Source: Prevotella sp. UBA7551
GTDB lineage: Bacteria > Bacteroidota > Bacteroidia > Bacteroidales > Bacteroidaceae
Length of the DNA stretch: 12,871 nt
Reading direction: 5' to 3'
Assembly (NCBI GenBank): GCA_002479145.1
Contig: DLLX01000024.1
Location: 5,067 to 17,937, forward strand
The notes under the pieces were generated by a model, which worked only from the letters and a program-made list of their open reading frames with translations, was not told the DNA's origin and did no database searches. Every line of letters starts with the position of its first letter. The stretch's first letter is position 1. Shown here piece by piece: positions 7,778 to 12,871 of this stretch. The translations under genes and the position numbers were made by a program.

Positions 7778-8643
7778 CCTCTTTGTTTGAACAGCCGGAG
7801 CAAGGCTTGTACGTAGTCTTCGTTGGTAGCTACGGCGACATGATCGATCTGGCAGCGGTTTAACATGGCCTGCAGCCTCTCCTCTTGTTGTGCCCAGTAG
7901 TCGTGATGGCGGCGGCGAAGCCGTTCGTCTCCTGTGTCGATGACCATTTCGTGCCCCGTCTCGGCATCGGTAACACTGAGCAACCCTACGTTGGGAAGGT
8001 TGCGGAGCAGCGGGTCATAGAGCTGTATGGCCACCATGTCGTGTTTTCTGTTGGCAATGTTGAGTGAGTGCTCGTAGTCGCCCGTGTCATAGAAGTCGCT
8101 GATGACGAAGACCGTGGCGCGCCGTTTGGTGACGCGATTCATAAACTCTATGGCTTGCCCGATGTCGGTTCGCCGACTTTGCGGCTTCAGTTGCAGCATC
8201 TCGCGGATGATGTAGAGAATGTGCCGGCGTCCCTTCTGCGGTGGGATATACTTCTCAATGCGGTCGGAGAAGAACACTACGCCAATCTTGTCGTTGTTCT
8301 GAATCGCGCTGAAAGCCAGAGTTGCGGCCATCTCTGTGGCCATGTCGCGCTTGGTCTGCAGGGTCGATCCGAAGTCGAGCGATCCGCTTACGTCGACGAG
8401 CAGCATGACCGTGAGCTCGCGTTCCTCCTCAAAGAGCTTGACATAGGGGCGGTGCAAGCGTGCCGTGACGTTCCAGTCGATGTCGCGCACGTCGTCTCCA
8501 TACTGGTACTCGCGCACTTCCGCAAAGGCCATGCCGCGTCCTCGGAAAGCAGAATGGTACTCTCCAGCGAAGACGTTACGGCTCAGCCCTCGGGCGCGGA
8601 TTTCTATCTTGCGCACCTTGCCCAAAAGCTCTTGCGCGTCCAT
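7774..8643 (-). CDS. DUF58 protein with VWA-type MIDAS
   Basis: A 289-residue protein with no membrane segment, so cytosolic. The DUF58 signature spans about 35-74: GRGMAFAEVREY, then GDDVRDIDWNVTAR, then PYVKLFEEERE. A VWA-like MIDAS follows: D84-x-S86-x-S88 (LLVDVSGSLD), T159 in RRTD and D183 in VISDF. DUF58 genes regularly stand directly after moxR and are thought to be MoxR partners. Here the ATG overlaps the moxR stop by one base (TGATG) and the stop overlaps the next gene by four, implying coupled translation and a fixed subunit ratio. It is a third VWA-type protein in the operon beside BatA and BatB, and the only soluble one. Confidence 0.93.
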   Translation of the reverse strand: MDAQELLGKVRKIEIRARGLSRNVFAGEYHSAFRGRGMAFAEVREYQYGDDVRDIDWNVTARLHRPYVKLFEEERELTVMLLVDVSGSLDFGSTLQTKRDMATEMAATLAFSAIQNNDKIGVVFFSDRIEKYIPPQKGRRHILYIIREMLQLKPQSRRTDIGQAIEFMNRVTKRRATVFVISDFYDTGDYEHSLNIANRKHDMVAIQLYDPLLRNLPNVGLLSVTDAETGHEMVIDTGDERLRRRHHDYWAQQEERLQAMLNRCQIDHVAVATNEDYVQALLRLFKQRG

Positions 8644-9638
8644 CAGGGCACCTCCACTTTGTTGATGACCTGCGAGATGATGTCCTCTGTGGTGACATTG
8701 GCGGCCTCCGCCTCATAAGTCAGCCCGATGCGGTGGCGCAACACGTCGTGTGCAACGGCACGGACATCCTCCGGGACGACATATCCCCTGCGCTTGATGA
8801 AGGCGTAAGCGCGTGCGGCCTTGGCGAGGCTGATGCTTGCTCGTGGGCTTCCGCCAAACTGGATGTACTGCCGTAGGGACTTGAGCTTGTAGCGTTCGGG
8901 AAAGCGGGTGGCAAAGACAATGTCGGCAATGTACTGCTCTATCTTCTCGTCGATGTAGACTTCCTCGACCACGTTGCGCGCTTTGAGAATCGAGGCAGCG
9001 TCGGTCACAGGGCTTACTCTCACCTTCTCATGGGCGAGGTTGGAGCGGATGATGCGCTTTTCCTCCTCGAGGGTGGGGTAGTCGATGATCACCTTGAGCA
9101 TGAAGCGGTCCACCTGTGCCTCCGGCAGAGGGTAGGTGCCCTCCTGCTCAATGGGGTTCTGCGTGGCCATGACCAAAAATGGGGTAGGGAGTGGGAAGGT
9201 GTCATCGCCGATAGTGACCTGATGTTCTTGCATGGCTTCGAGCAATGCGCTCTGCACCTTGGCCGGAGCACGGTTAATTTCGTCGGCAAGGACGAAGTTG
9301 GCGAACACGGGTCCCTTCTTGACCAGGAACCTTTCCTCCTTTTGTGAGTAGATCATCGTGCCCACGATGTCGGCAGGCAGCAGGTCGGGAGTGAACTGAA
9401 TGCGGTTGAATGAAGCGTCGATGAGTTTCGACAGCGTGCTGATGGCCAAGGTCTTGGCCAGGCCAGGAACGCCCTCCAACAGCACATGGCCGTCGGAAAG
9501 AAGCCCGATGAGCAGCGATTCTACGAGATGCTGCTGCCCCACTATCACTTGGCTCATGCCTGTGGTGATGTTGGTCACGAACGCACTTTGCTGTTCTATG
9601 CGGGCGTTCAACTCACGAATATCAATGGATTCTGACAT
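8643..9638 (-). CDS. moxR: MoxR-family AAA+ ATPase
   Basis: A 331-residue protein of normal family length. Walker A is GVPGLAKT at 56-63, Walker B is VLADE at 116-120, sensor 1 is ATQNP at 158-162, then a TYPLPEAQVDRF arginine-finger region at 168-179 and a GSPRAS sensor-2 motif in the lid domain. All catalytic residues are present. MoxR ATPases use ATP to mature or remodel partner complexes, and VWA proteins encoded next to them are the usual partners. It is the first gene of the bat operon. Its ATG lies about 65 bases from a TAnnTTTG box and lacks a clear Shine-Dalgarno site, as is common in Bacteroidetes. It starts MSESIDIRELNARIEQQ. Confidence 0.96.
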   Translation of the reverse strand: MSESIDIRELNARIEQQSAFVTNITTGMSQVIVGQQHLVESLLIGLLSDGHVLLEGVPGLAKTLAISTLSKLIDASFNRIQFTPDLLPADIVGTMIYSQKEERFLVKKGPVFANFVLADEINRAPAKVQSALLEAMQEHQVTIGDDTFPLPTPFLVMATQNPIEQEGTYPLPEAQVDRFMLKVIIDYPTLEEEKRIIRSNLAHEKVRVSPVTDAASILKARNVVEEVYIDEKIEQYIADIVFATRFPERYKLKSLRQYIQFGGSPRASISLAKAARAYAFIKRRGYVVPEDVRAVAHDVLRHRIGLTYEAEAANVTTEDIISQVINKVEVP

Positions 9639-9702
9639 AAACGTAATGTTGCAAGTATGGCTTGTTTCTGGATTTGACCCAGTATGCCATATTAATTTTT
9701 CG

Positions 9703-9710
9703 CAAAATTA
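9703..9710 (-). promoter_or_regulatory. candidate bat operon promoter (-7 box)
   Basis: On the minus strand 9710 to 9703 reads TAATTTTG, an exact match to the Bacteroidetes -7 element TAnnTTTG. It would place the transcript start about 60 bases upstream of moxR. No good TTTG-like -33 element is seen at the expected 19-21 base distance, so the match is partial. Confidence 0.5.
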
Positions 9711-9814
9711 CGATTATTATGTCGTTCAGTTTAGTTGGGTGGCTCTAAATAATATTAAAAAGGCTGCCCCTTTCCTTTAATTTAAGAAAGATTTTCGTTT
9801 TGAAACAGGCATGT

Positions 9815-9889
9815 GTTGCATGACGGGTTGATGGCACTGTGTGGGCAAACAGGGCAAAGAAGGTAACTTTGGGACAACCTTCATGCAAC
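9815..9889. repeat. 9-bp inverted repeat with nested repeat
   Basis: GTTGCATGA (9815-9823) pairs with TCATGCAAC (9881-9889). Inside, GAAGGT (9859-9864) can pair with ACCTTC (9877-9882), overlapping the outer right arm by two bases. GGGCAAA occurs twice, eight to nine bases apart, near 9843 and 9852. The plus strand has a TAACTTTG box at 9864-9871, a match to TAnnTTTG without a good -33. No function is assigned. Confidence 0.4.
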
Positions 9890-9954
9890 CATAAGAGTCT
9901 CATCCCATGCTCAAGCCATTATTGTCCTTTGGTAAAGGCTACTGAACGGGAAAT

Positions 9955-9993
9955 ATTTTTAAATTAAAAATCTACAATTTTTAATTTAAAAAT
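9955..9993. repeat. AT-only 17-bp perfect inverted repeat
   Basis: ATTTTTAAATTAAAAAT (9955-9971) and ATTTTTAATTTAAAAAT (9977-9993) are exact reverse complements with a 5-base loop, CTACA. Each arm is itself nearly palindromic. A third, partial AT copy (AAATAAATTAAAAA) follows from about 10001. It contains only A and T in the arms, unlike the mixed-composition surroundings. Confidence 0.7.
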
Positions 9994-10073
9994 CAGAGAA
10001 AAATAAATTAAAAACTCTCGTCAAACGGGCTTGATTCCTTTAGGATACTCAACTTATTGACCTTCAATACATT

Positions 10074-10133
10074 GCAAAAAACCACCGCACAGCATTCCAT
10101 GCTTCTACCATGGACATACTTTTTGCGGTGGTT
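10074..10133 (-). terminator. intrinsic terminator of the flavodoxin/DUF2023 operon
   Basis: Read on the minus strand, AACCACCGCA (10133-10124) pairs perfectly with TGCGGTGGTT (10089-10080), and the right arm runs straight into a T run to about 10076. The 34-base loop carries its own small stem, CCATG/CATGG (10097-10101 and 10109-10113). It lies 17 bases after the DUF2023 stop codon. Stem plus T-tract in the right orientation makes this a convincing terminator. Confidence 0.8.
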
Positions 10134-10150
10134 GTGGTGGTGCGAGGTGG

Positions 10151-10525
10151 TCAGTTGGAGACGCTGGAATGCTCGCGTTTTTGCTTGCGCTCACAATAGC
10201 GCTCGCATTGTGCGCAGATGTCATAGCCGAGCATTGCTCCGAGAATGAAGTCCTCCTCAGGCGTGAGTTGACACAATGGGCGCGTGACCATCTTTCGGAT
10301 GGCTGCCATACACTCCTTTTTGCCAAAGAAAAGGTTTACCCTCCCGTTGCCCACGGGCTGGATGATGTAGTCGATACTTTGCCTTTCCAGCCGGTTGACT
10401 GCATAGTCGCGATACTTCTCATTGAAAGTGTAGAGTACCATTTGCCTTACTCCCTTCTTGAACTCATAGATGTGGTTCATGAGTACTTTCATGTCGGCCA
10501 GGGGCATTACCTCTCTTTGCTCCAT
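10151..10525 (-). CDS. DUF2023 family protein, flavodoxin-linked
   Basis: A 124-residue soluble protein starting MEQREVMPLADMKVLMNHIY. I recognise it as DUF2023 from the MKVLMNHIYEFKKGVRQMVLYT block (residues 12-33) and its place after a flavodoxin gene. The start is fixed by a strong AGGAGG site at 10534-10539, eight bases before the ATG; a longer frame back to 10594 would overlap the flavodoxin gene and is not favoured. Five cysteines are present: C72, C85 and a C-x2-C-x3-C cluster at C104, C107 and C111 in YDICAQCERYC, which could bind a metal or be redox active. Function is unknown. The 31-base gap after flavodoxin and the shared terminator indicate one operon, so a role in flavodoxin maturation or electron transfer is a reasonable guess. 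Confidence 0.85.
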   Translation of the reverse strand: MEQREVMPLADMKVLMNHIYEFKKGVRQMVLYTFNEKYRDYAVNRLERQSIDYIIQPVGNGRVNLFFGKKECMAAIRKMVTRPLCQLTPEEDFILGAMLGYDICAQCERYCERKQKREHSSVSN

Positions 10526-10533
10526 TTTTATGT

Positions 10534-10539
10534 CCTCCT
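10534..10539 (-). promoter_or_regulatory. strong ribosome binding site that sets the DUF2023 start
   Basis: The minus strand reads AGGAGG followed by eight bases and ATG (10523-10525). This perfect Shine-Dalgarno core is unusual in this window, where most genes have weak or no sites. It supports the 124-residue form and suggests DUF2023 is translated well and independently of flavodoxin. Confidence 0.8.
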
Positions 10540-10556
10540 CACTGGTTAAAGATAGG

Positions 10557-11057
10557 CTAAAGGTTTGGCTTGATTTCTTCAATCCATGCGTCAATGCGCG
10601 GGGCGGTCTTGTCGTCCTCGTTTACGTCGTCGAGTGCAAGCCCCACAAACTGCCCGTCGACTGCGGCGTCTGAATCTTCAAAGGAATAGTCTGTCGCATC
10701 TACAGCGCCAATCATGTGTGCTCCTGCAGCTTTGGCAGCATCGTAAAGCTCTTTCATTCCTCCACAGAATGTGTCGGAATAGGCCTCACTGTCGCCGCAT
10801 CCGAATACCGCCACGGTCTTGCCGGCGAGGCCTTCGGCCTTGATGACTTTCACTGCATCATACCAGTCGTCTTGCATCTCGCCTGCCCCCCATGTGCTTG
10901 TGCCGAGGATAAGGTTGTCGTTGTCCTTGATGGTGTCGGCGTTCAGTTCCGCAGCGTCGATAGCTTTCACGCCCAGTTTCTCTGCAATGGCCTGCGCTAT
11001 ACTTGCGCAAGTGCCCGTTGATGATCCATATACTACTACTGTCGGTTTCATATTCAT
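10557..11057 (-). CDS. fldA: long-chain flavodoxin
   Basis: A 166-residue flavodoxin. The FMN phosphate loop is GSSTGTCASIA at 11-21, the 50s loop is TSTWGAGEMQDDW at 53-65 with the FMN-stacking W56, and the 90s loop is GCGDSEAYSDTFCGGM at 86-101 with Y93 expected on the other face of the flavin. The insertion at about 118-145 (DYSFEDSDAAVDGQFVGLAL) marks the long-chain type. Flavodoxin is a cytosolic one-electron carrier that can replace ferredoxin, often when iron is short. An AAAAGG site at 11061-11066 is only 3 bases from ATG 11057 but 9 from the next in-frame ATG (11051), so the true start may be two codons later, giving MKPTVVVYG. It is followed by DUF2023. Confidence 0.95.
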   Translation of the reverse strand: MNMKPTVVVYGSSTGTCASIAQAIAEKLGVKAIDAAELNADTIKDNDNLILGTSTWGAGEMQDDWYDAVKVIKAEGLAGKTVAVFGCGDSEAYSDTFCGGMKELYDAAKAAGAHMIGAVDATDYSFEDSDAAVDGQFVGLALDDVNEDDKTAPRIDAWIEEIKPNL

Positions 11058-11091
11058 CTACCTTTTGTTATTGTTTTTATGATTACGGATG

Positions 11092-11122
11092 CAAAAGTAC
11101 GTACTTTTACCCGATACGGCAA
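11092..11122 (-). promoter_or_regulatory. flavodoxin promoter overlapped by a 16-bp palindrome
   Basis: On the minus strand the -7 box TACTTTTG (11099-11092) stands 20 bases from a TTG (11122-11120), a good match to the Bacteroidetes TTTG-N19-21-TAnnTTTG pattern. The transcript would have a leader of about 30 bases. The perfect palindrome AAAAGTACGTACTTTT (11093-11108) covers almost the whole -7 box and its upstream flank, a natural place for an operator. Confidence 0.72.
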
Positions 11123-11320
11123 TACCTAAAAGTAATGGTTTTGTATCGGTTGGTGTCAGTTTGTTTTCGCACAGAGACTTCGCCCAAGACAGTTGTCGTC
11201 TTGTTATGTATGGTTTCGGTAGCGATTGCGTGTAAGGTCGGTTTTTGAAACCCTGCGTTTGGTCGTGGCTATTGGTTGTCTCCAGACGATGCTTGGAGCT
11301 GGAAAAGTAGCGTAATAAAA
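11111..11320. other. spacer between flavodoxin promoter and prs terminator
   Basis: No convincing gene is seen. A 7-bp inverted repeat CCGATAC/GTATCGG (11111-11117 and 11143-11149) starts next to the flavodoxin promoter. Two small hairpins follow: CAAGAC/GTCTTG (11185-11190 and 11198-11203) and GGTTT-TTG-AAACC (11240-11252). A 90-codon minus-strand frame here crosses the flavodoxin promoter and looks random. Confidence 0.5.
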
Positions 11321-11385
11321 GTGGCGGCAAGATAGACCATCATGCTATGCCGTGTGGGCATCGCTGGATGGTCTATCTTGCCGCC
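11300..11385 (-). terminator. prs terminator, long hairpin with 19-bp perfect arms
   Basis: GGCGGCAAGATAGACCATC (11323-11341) and GATGGTCTATCTTGCCGCC (11367-11385) are exact reverse complements. The 25-base loop holds a second stem, ATGCC/GGCAT (11347-11351 and 11357-11361). On the minus strand the hairpin starts 17 bases after the prs stop and is followed by ACTTTTATTACG, a T-rich tail. Position and orientation fit an intrinsic terminator, but the arms are longer and the tail less T-pure than usual. Confidence 0.75.
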
Positions 11386-11402
11386 TGTAGTTGTGGCGCA
11401 TT

Positions 11403-12341
11403 TTACAAGAGATACTGCGAAGAGATGCTCTCGTTGTTGACGGCGCGGCGGATGGTCTCTGCGAGCATGGCAGCGACGGAGAGTTGCTTTACCTTGGAGC
11501 AACGGTCGGTGTAGGGGATGGAGTCGGTGAAGACCATCTCCTCCAGTGCGGACGCTTGCACACGCTCCGATGCGGGACCACTCATGACACAGTGGCTGGC
11601 AAAGGCACGGACGCTCTTGGCCCCAGCCTCCTTCATGATGTCGGCAGCCTTGGTGATGGTGCCGGCGGTGTCCACCATGTCGTCGACGATGATGACGTTC
11701 TTGTCCTTTACGTCGCCGATGATTTGCATACTGTCCACCACATTGGCGCGGGCGCGAGTCTTATTGCAGAGAACAAGCGGGCAGCCGAAGTATTTGGCGT
11801 AGCTGTTAGCGCGCTTCGAGCCGCCGACATCCGGGCTGGCGAAGACCATATCCTTCAGGCGGAGCGTCTGGATGTATGGGATAAATACTCCAGAGGCGTA
11901 GAGGTGGTCGACGGGAATGTCGAAGAAACCTTGTATTTGGTCAGCATGGAGGTCCATGGTGATGAGGCGGTCAATGCCCGCCTTGCTCAGCAGGTCGGCG
12001 ATCAGCTTGGCGCCGATGCTCACGCGTGGCTTGTCCTTGCGGTCCTGTCGTGCCCATCCGAAATAGGGAATCACGACTATAATCTGGTTGGCGGAGGCGC
12101 GTTTCGCTGCATCAATCATGAGCAGCAGCTCCATGAGGTTATCGGAATTGGGGAAGGTGCTCTGGACAAGGAAAACGTCTTTGCCACGGATGCTCTGCTC
12201 ATAGCTCACTACGAACTCCCCATCGGAGAACTGGGTCTTTACGAGTTTGCCGAGAGGCACACCTAAACTTGCGCAAATCTTTTCTGCCAAGTAGCGGGTC
12301 TTTGTACCGGAAAAGACCAGAAAAGAGTTTTTATCACTCAT
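11403..12341 (-). CDS. prs: ribose-phosphate pyrophosphokinase (PRPP synthetase)
   Basis: A 312-residue class I PRPP synthetase, starting MSDKNSFLVFSGTKTRYLAE. It joins ATP and ribose 5-phosphate to make PRPP for purine, pyrimidine, histidine, tryptophan and NAD synthesis. Visible motifs are the ATP flexible loop YFGWARQDRKDKPR at 93-106, the metal-binding MDLHADQIQGFF at 129-140, the DVGGSKRA block at 171-178, and the PRPP loop VIIVDDMVDTAGT at 216-228. The frame stays open to an ATG at 12386, but that codon falls inside the -7 promoter box and would add 15 residues absent from the family, so ATG 12341 is chosen. No clear Shine-Dalgarno site precedes it. It is a single-gene unit with its own promoter and terminator. 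Confidence 0.97.
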   Translation of the reverse strand: MSDKNSFLVFSGTKTRYLAEKICASLGVPLGKLVKTQFSDGEFVVSYEQSIRGKDVFLVQSTFPNSDNLMELLLMIDAAKRASANQIIVVIPYFGWARQDRKDKPRVSIGAKLIADLLSKAGIDRLITMDLHADQIQGFFDIPVDHLYASGVFIPYIQTLRLKDMVFASPDVGGSKRANSYAKYFGCPLVLCNKTRARANVVDSMQIIGDVKDKNVIIVDDMVDTAGTITKAADIMKEAGAKSVRAFASHCVMSGPASERVQASALEEMVFTDSIPYTDRCSKVKQLSVAAMLAETIRRAVNNESISSQYLL

Positions 12342-12383
12342 TTGTACTGGGTTGAATTGTATGATGATGACTTGAATTGGGTG

Positions 12384-12414
12384 CAAAATTAGAAAAAAAG
12401 AGTGACACTTGCAA
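12384..12414 (-). promoter_or_regulatory. prs promoter
   Basis: On the minus strand TAATTTTG (12391-12384) is preceded at 20 bases by TTG (12414-12412), a full match to the Bacteroidetes promoter pattern. The predicted leader is about 40 bases. Confidence 0.72.
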
Positions 12415-12425
12415 TCTTTTTTTGC

Positions 12426-12433
12426 TACTTTTG
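12426..12433 (+). promoter_or_regulatory. candidate nspC -7 box, very close to the start codon
   Basis: TACTTTTG matches TAnnTTTG and ends four bases before the nspC ATG (12438-12440). A proper -33 TTTG is not seen at 19-21 bases. If it is used, transcription would begin at or next to the A of ATG, giving a leaderless mRNA. Confidence 0.5.
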
Positions 12434-12437
12434 CAGC

Positions 12438-12871
12438 ATGAAAGTAAATAAAGAGAATTTTTCAGAGCTTCACCAACCCGCTTATGTTCTGGAGGAAACG
12501 CGACTCCGCCGCAACCTGTCCCTTATCCGCCGTGTGGCGAAGGAGGCAAATGTGGAGATAATCCTTGCCTTCAAGGCGTATGCGTTGTGGAAGACTTTCC
12601 CTATATTTCGCGAATACATTCATGCCACGACGGCCTCTTCGCTCTATGAGGCACGCCTTGGATATGAGGATTTTGGCGCGCCCGTACACACCTTCACGCC
12701 CGCACTCGATGACGGGTGCGCGGCTGAGATAGCCCGGCTGTCGTCACATGTGTCTATGAATTCGCTCTCGCAGTATGCACGCTATCACCAGTTGATGAAA
12801 GCGGCGAACCCCGACGTGAGTATCGGACTGCGTGTCAATCCCCGCTATTCTGAGGTGGAGACACTGCTCTA
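12438..12871 (+). CDS. nspC: carboxynorspermidine decarboxylase (N-terminal part, cut by window edge)
   Basis: ATG at 12438 opens a frame that runs to the window edge (144 full codons of a protein near 375-380 residues). It begins MKVNKENFSELHQPAYVLEE. The PLP-binding lysine is expected at K46 in EIILAFKAYAL, followed by family blocks YIHATTASSLYEARLGYEDF (about 58-77) and GLRVNPRYSEVET near the cut end. This is a fold-type III PLP decarboxylase related to ornithine and diaminopimelate decarboxylases; the AFKAYA and TASSLYEA wording favours NspC, which decarboxylates carboxyspermidine or carboxynorspermidine in the last step of spermidine synthesis by the carboxyspermidine route common in gut Bacteroidales. 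It is the only plus-strand gene here. No in-frame start or Shine-Dalgarno site lies upstream. Confidence 0.9.
   Translation, partial: MKVNKENFSELHQPAYVLEETRLRRNLSLIRRVAKEANVEIILAFKAYALWKTFPIFREYIHATTASSLYEARLGYEDFGAPVHTFTPALDDGCAAEIARLSSHVSMNSLSQYARYHQLMKAANPDVSIGLRVNPRYSEVETLL

Larger units (their letters stand above)
9639..10150. other. gene-free region upstream of moxR
   Basis: About 512 bases with no convincing coding frame on either strand. From left to right they hold the candidate bat promoter (9703-9710), a short hairpin AAAGG-CTGCC-CCTTT (9759-9773), a 9-bp inverted repeat with a smaller one inside (9815-9889), an AT-only 17-bp hairpin (9955-9993) and the terminator of the flavodoxin/DUF2023 unit (about 10074-10133). 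No tRNA-like fold or T-arm motif was seen. The part at 9780-9950 is unexplained and might hold a small RNA. Confidence 0.6.
12384..12433. repeat. imperfect inverted repeat spanning the prs/nspC promoter pair
   Basis: AAAAAAAGA (12393-12401) pairs with TCTTTTTTT (12415-12423). Beyond a one-base bulge at 12424 and one mismatch, CAAAATTAG (12384-12392) pairs with CTACTTTTG (12425-12433). These outer arms are the two -7 boxes themselves. GTGACAC (12402-12408), itself a small palindrome, lies in the centre. Confidence 0.65.

Noticed and set aside
4564..9638. MoxR/VWA genes as part of a phage-defence system
   Set aside because: MoxR-VWA pairs do occur in defence settings, but the full bat gene order beside housekeeping genes fits the conserved Bat operon, and no nuclease or other effector is present.
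9780..10075. tRNA, CRISPR array or insertion sequence in the gene-free region
   Set aside because: No cloverleaf or T-arm motif, no regularly spaced direct repeats, and no transposase frame or target duplication could be seen.
10526..10594. Upstream extension of DUF2023 to 10594
   Set aside because: It would overlap the end of flavodoxin, and a strong AGGAGG site correctly placed before ATG 10525 marks the real start.
11058..11330. 90-codon minus-strand frame upstream of flavodoxin
   Set aside because: It runs through the flavodoxin promoter and into the prs terminator, has random-looking composition and no ribosome site.
12342..12386. Upstream extension of prs to ATG 12386
   Set aside because: That ATG lies inside the prs -7 box and the added 15 residues do not resemble any PRPP synthetase N-terminus.
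12462..12689. Minus-strand frame inside nspC
   Set aside because: It is antisense to a clearly recognised decarboxylase and has no supporting signal.

Overview
The window reads as a chromosomal piece of a Bacteroidales bacterium, most likely Prevotella-like. The reasons are a complete Bat (Bacteroides aerotolerance) gene set, a flavodoxin paired with a DUF2023 protein, Bacteroidetes-type promoter boxes (TAnnTTTG) in front of transcription units, and few strong Shine-Dalgarno sites. The assignment is inferred from gene content and promoter style; no database comparison was made.

Layout. All genes but the last are on the minus strand, so the operons read right to left. At the right edge prs (PRPP synthetase, 11403-12341) and nspC (carboxynorspermidine decarboxylase, 12438 to the edge, plus strand, cut) diverge from a roughly 100-bp region whose two promoter boxes lie in an imperfect 50-bp inverted repeat. 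prs ends at a hairpin with 19-bp arms. Next come a long-chain flavodoxin (10557-11057) and a DUF2023 protein (10151-10525), from a promoter overlapped by a 16-bp palindrome, ending at a terminator hairpin. A 512-bp gene-free stretch (9639-10150) follows, with an AT-only 17-bp hairpin and a candidate promoter for the next operon.

From 9638 to 1289 runs the bat operon: moxR, a DUF58 protein, a BatD-like membrane protein, batA, batB, batC, and a single reading frame joining BatD to BatE. The first three genes overlap by 1 and 4 bases, and batB/batC overlap by 4. A PAP2-family phosphatase and the 5' half of queA follow closely and may be co-transcribed; the left edge cuts queA.

How it fits together. 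A cytosolic MoxR AAA+ ATPase, a cytosolic DUF58 VWA protein, two membrane-anchored VWA proteins (BatA, BatB), TPR proteins (BatC, BatE part) and two BatD-type membrane proteins look like the parts of one envelope complex in which MoxR may act on the VWA/MIDAS subunits. Aerotolerance is the role historically assigned to Bat in Bacteroides fragilis; the molecular activity remains poorly defined. Nothing here is clearly a wholly new system. The most interesting points are the BatD-BatE fusion with a buried signal peptide, the palindromic flavodoxin promoter, the symmetric prs/nspC promoter, and several unexplained inverted repeats.
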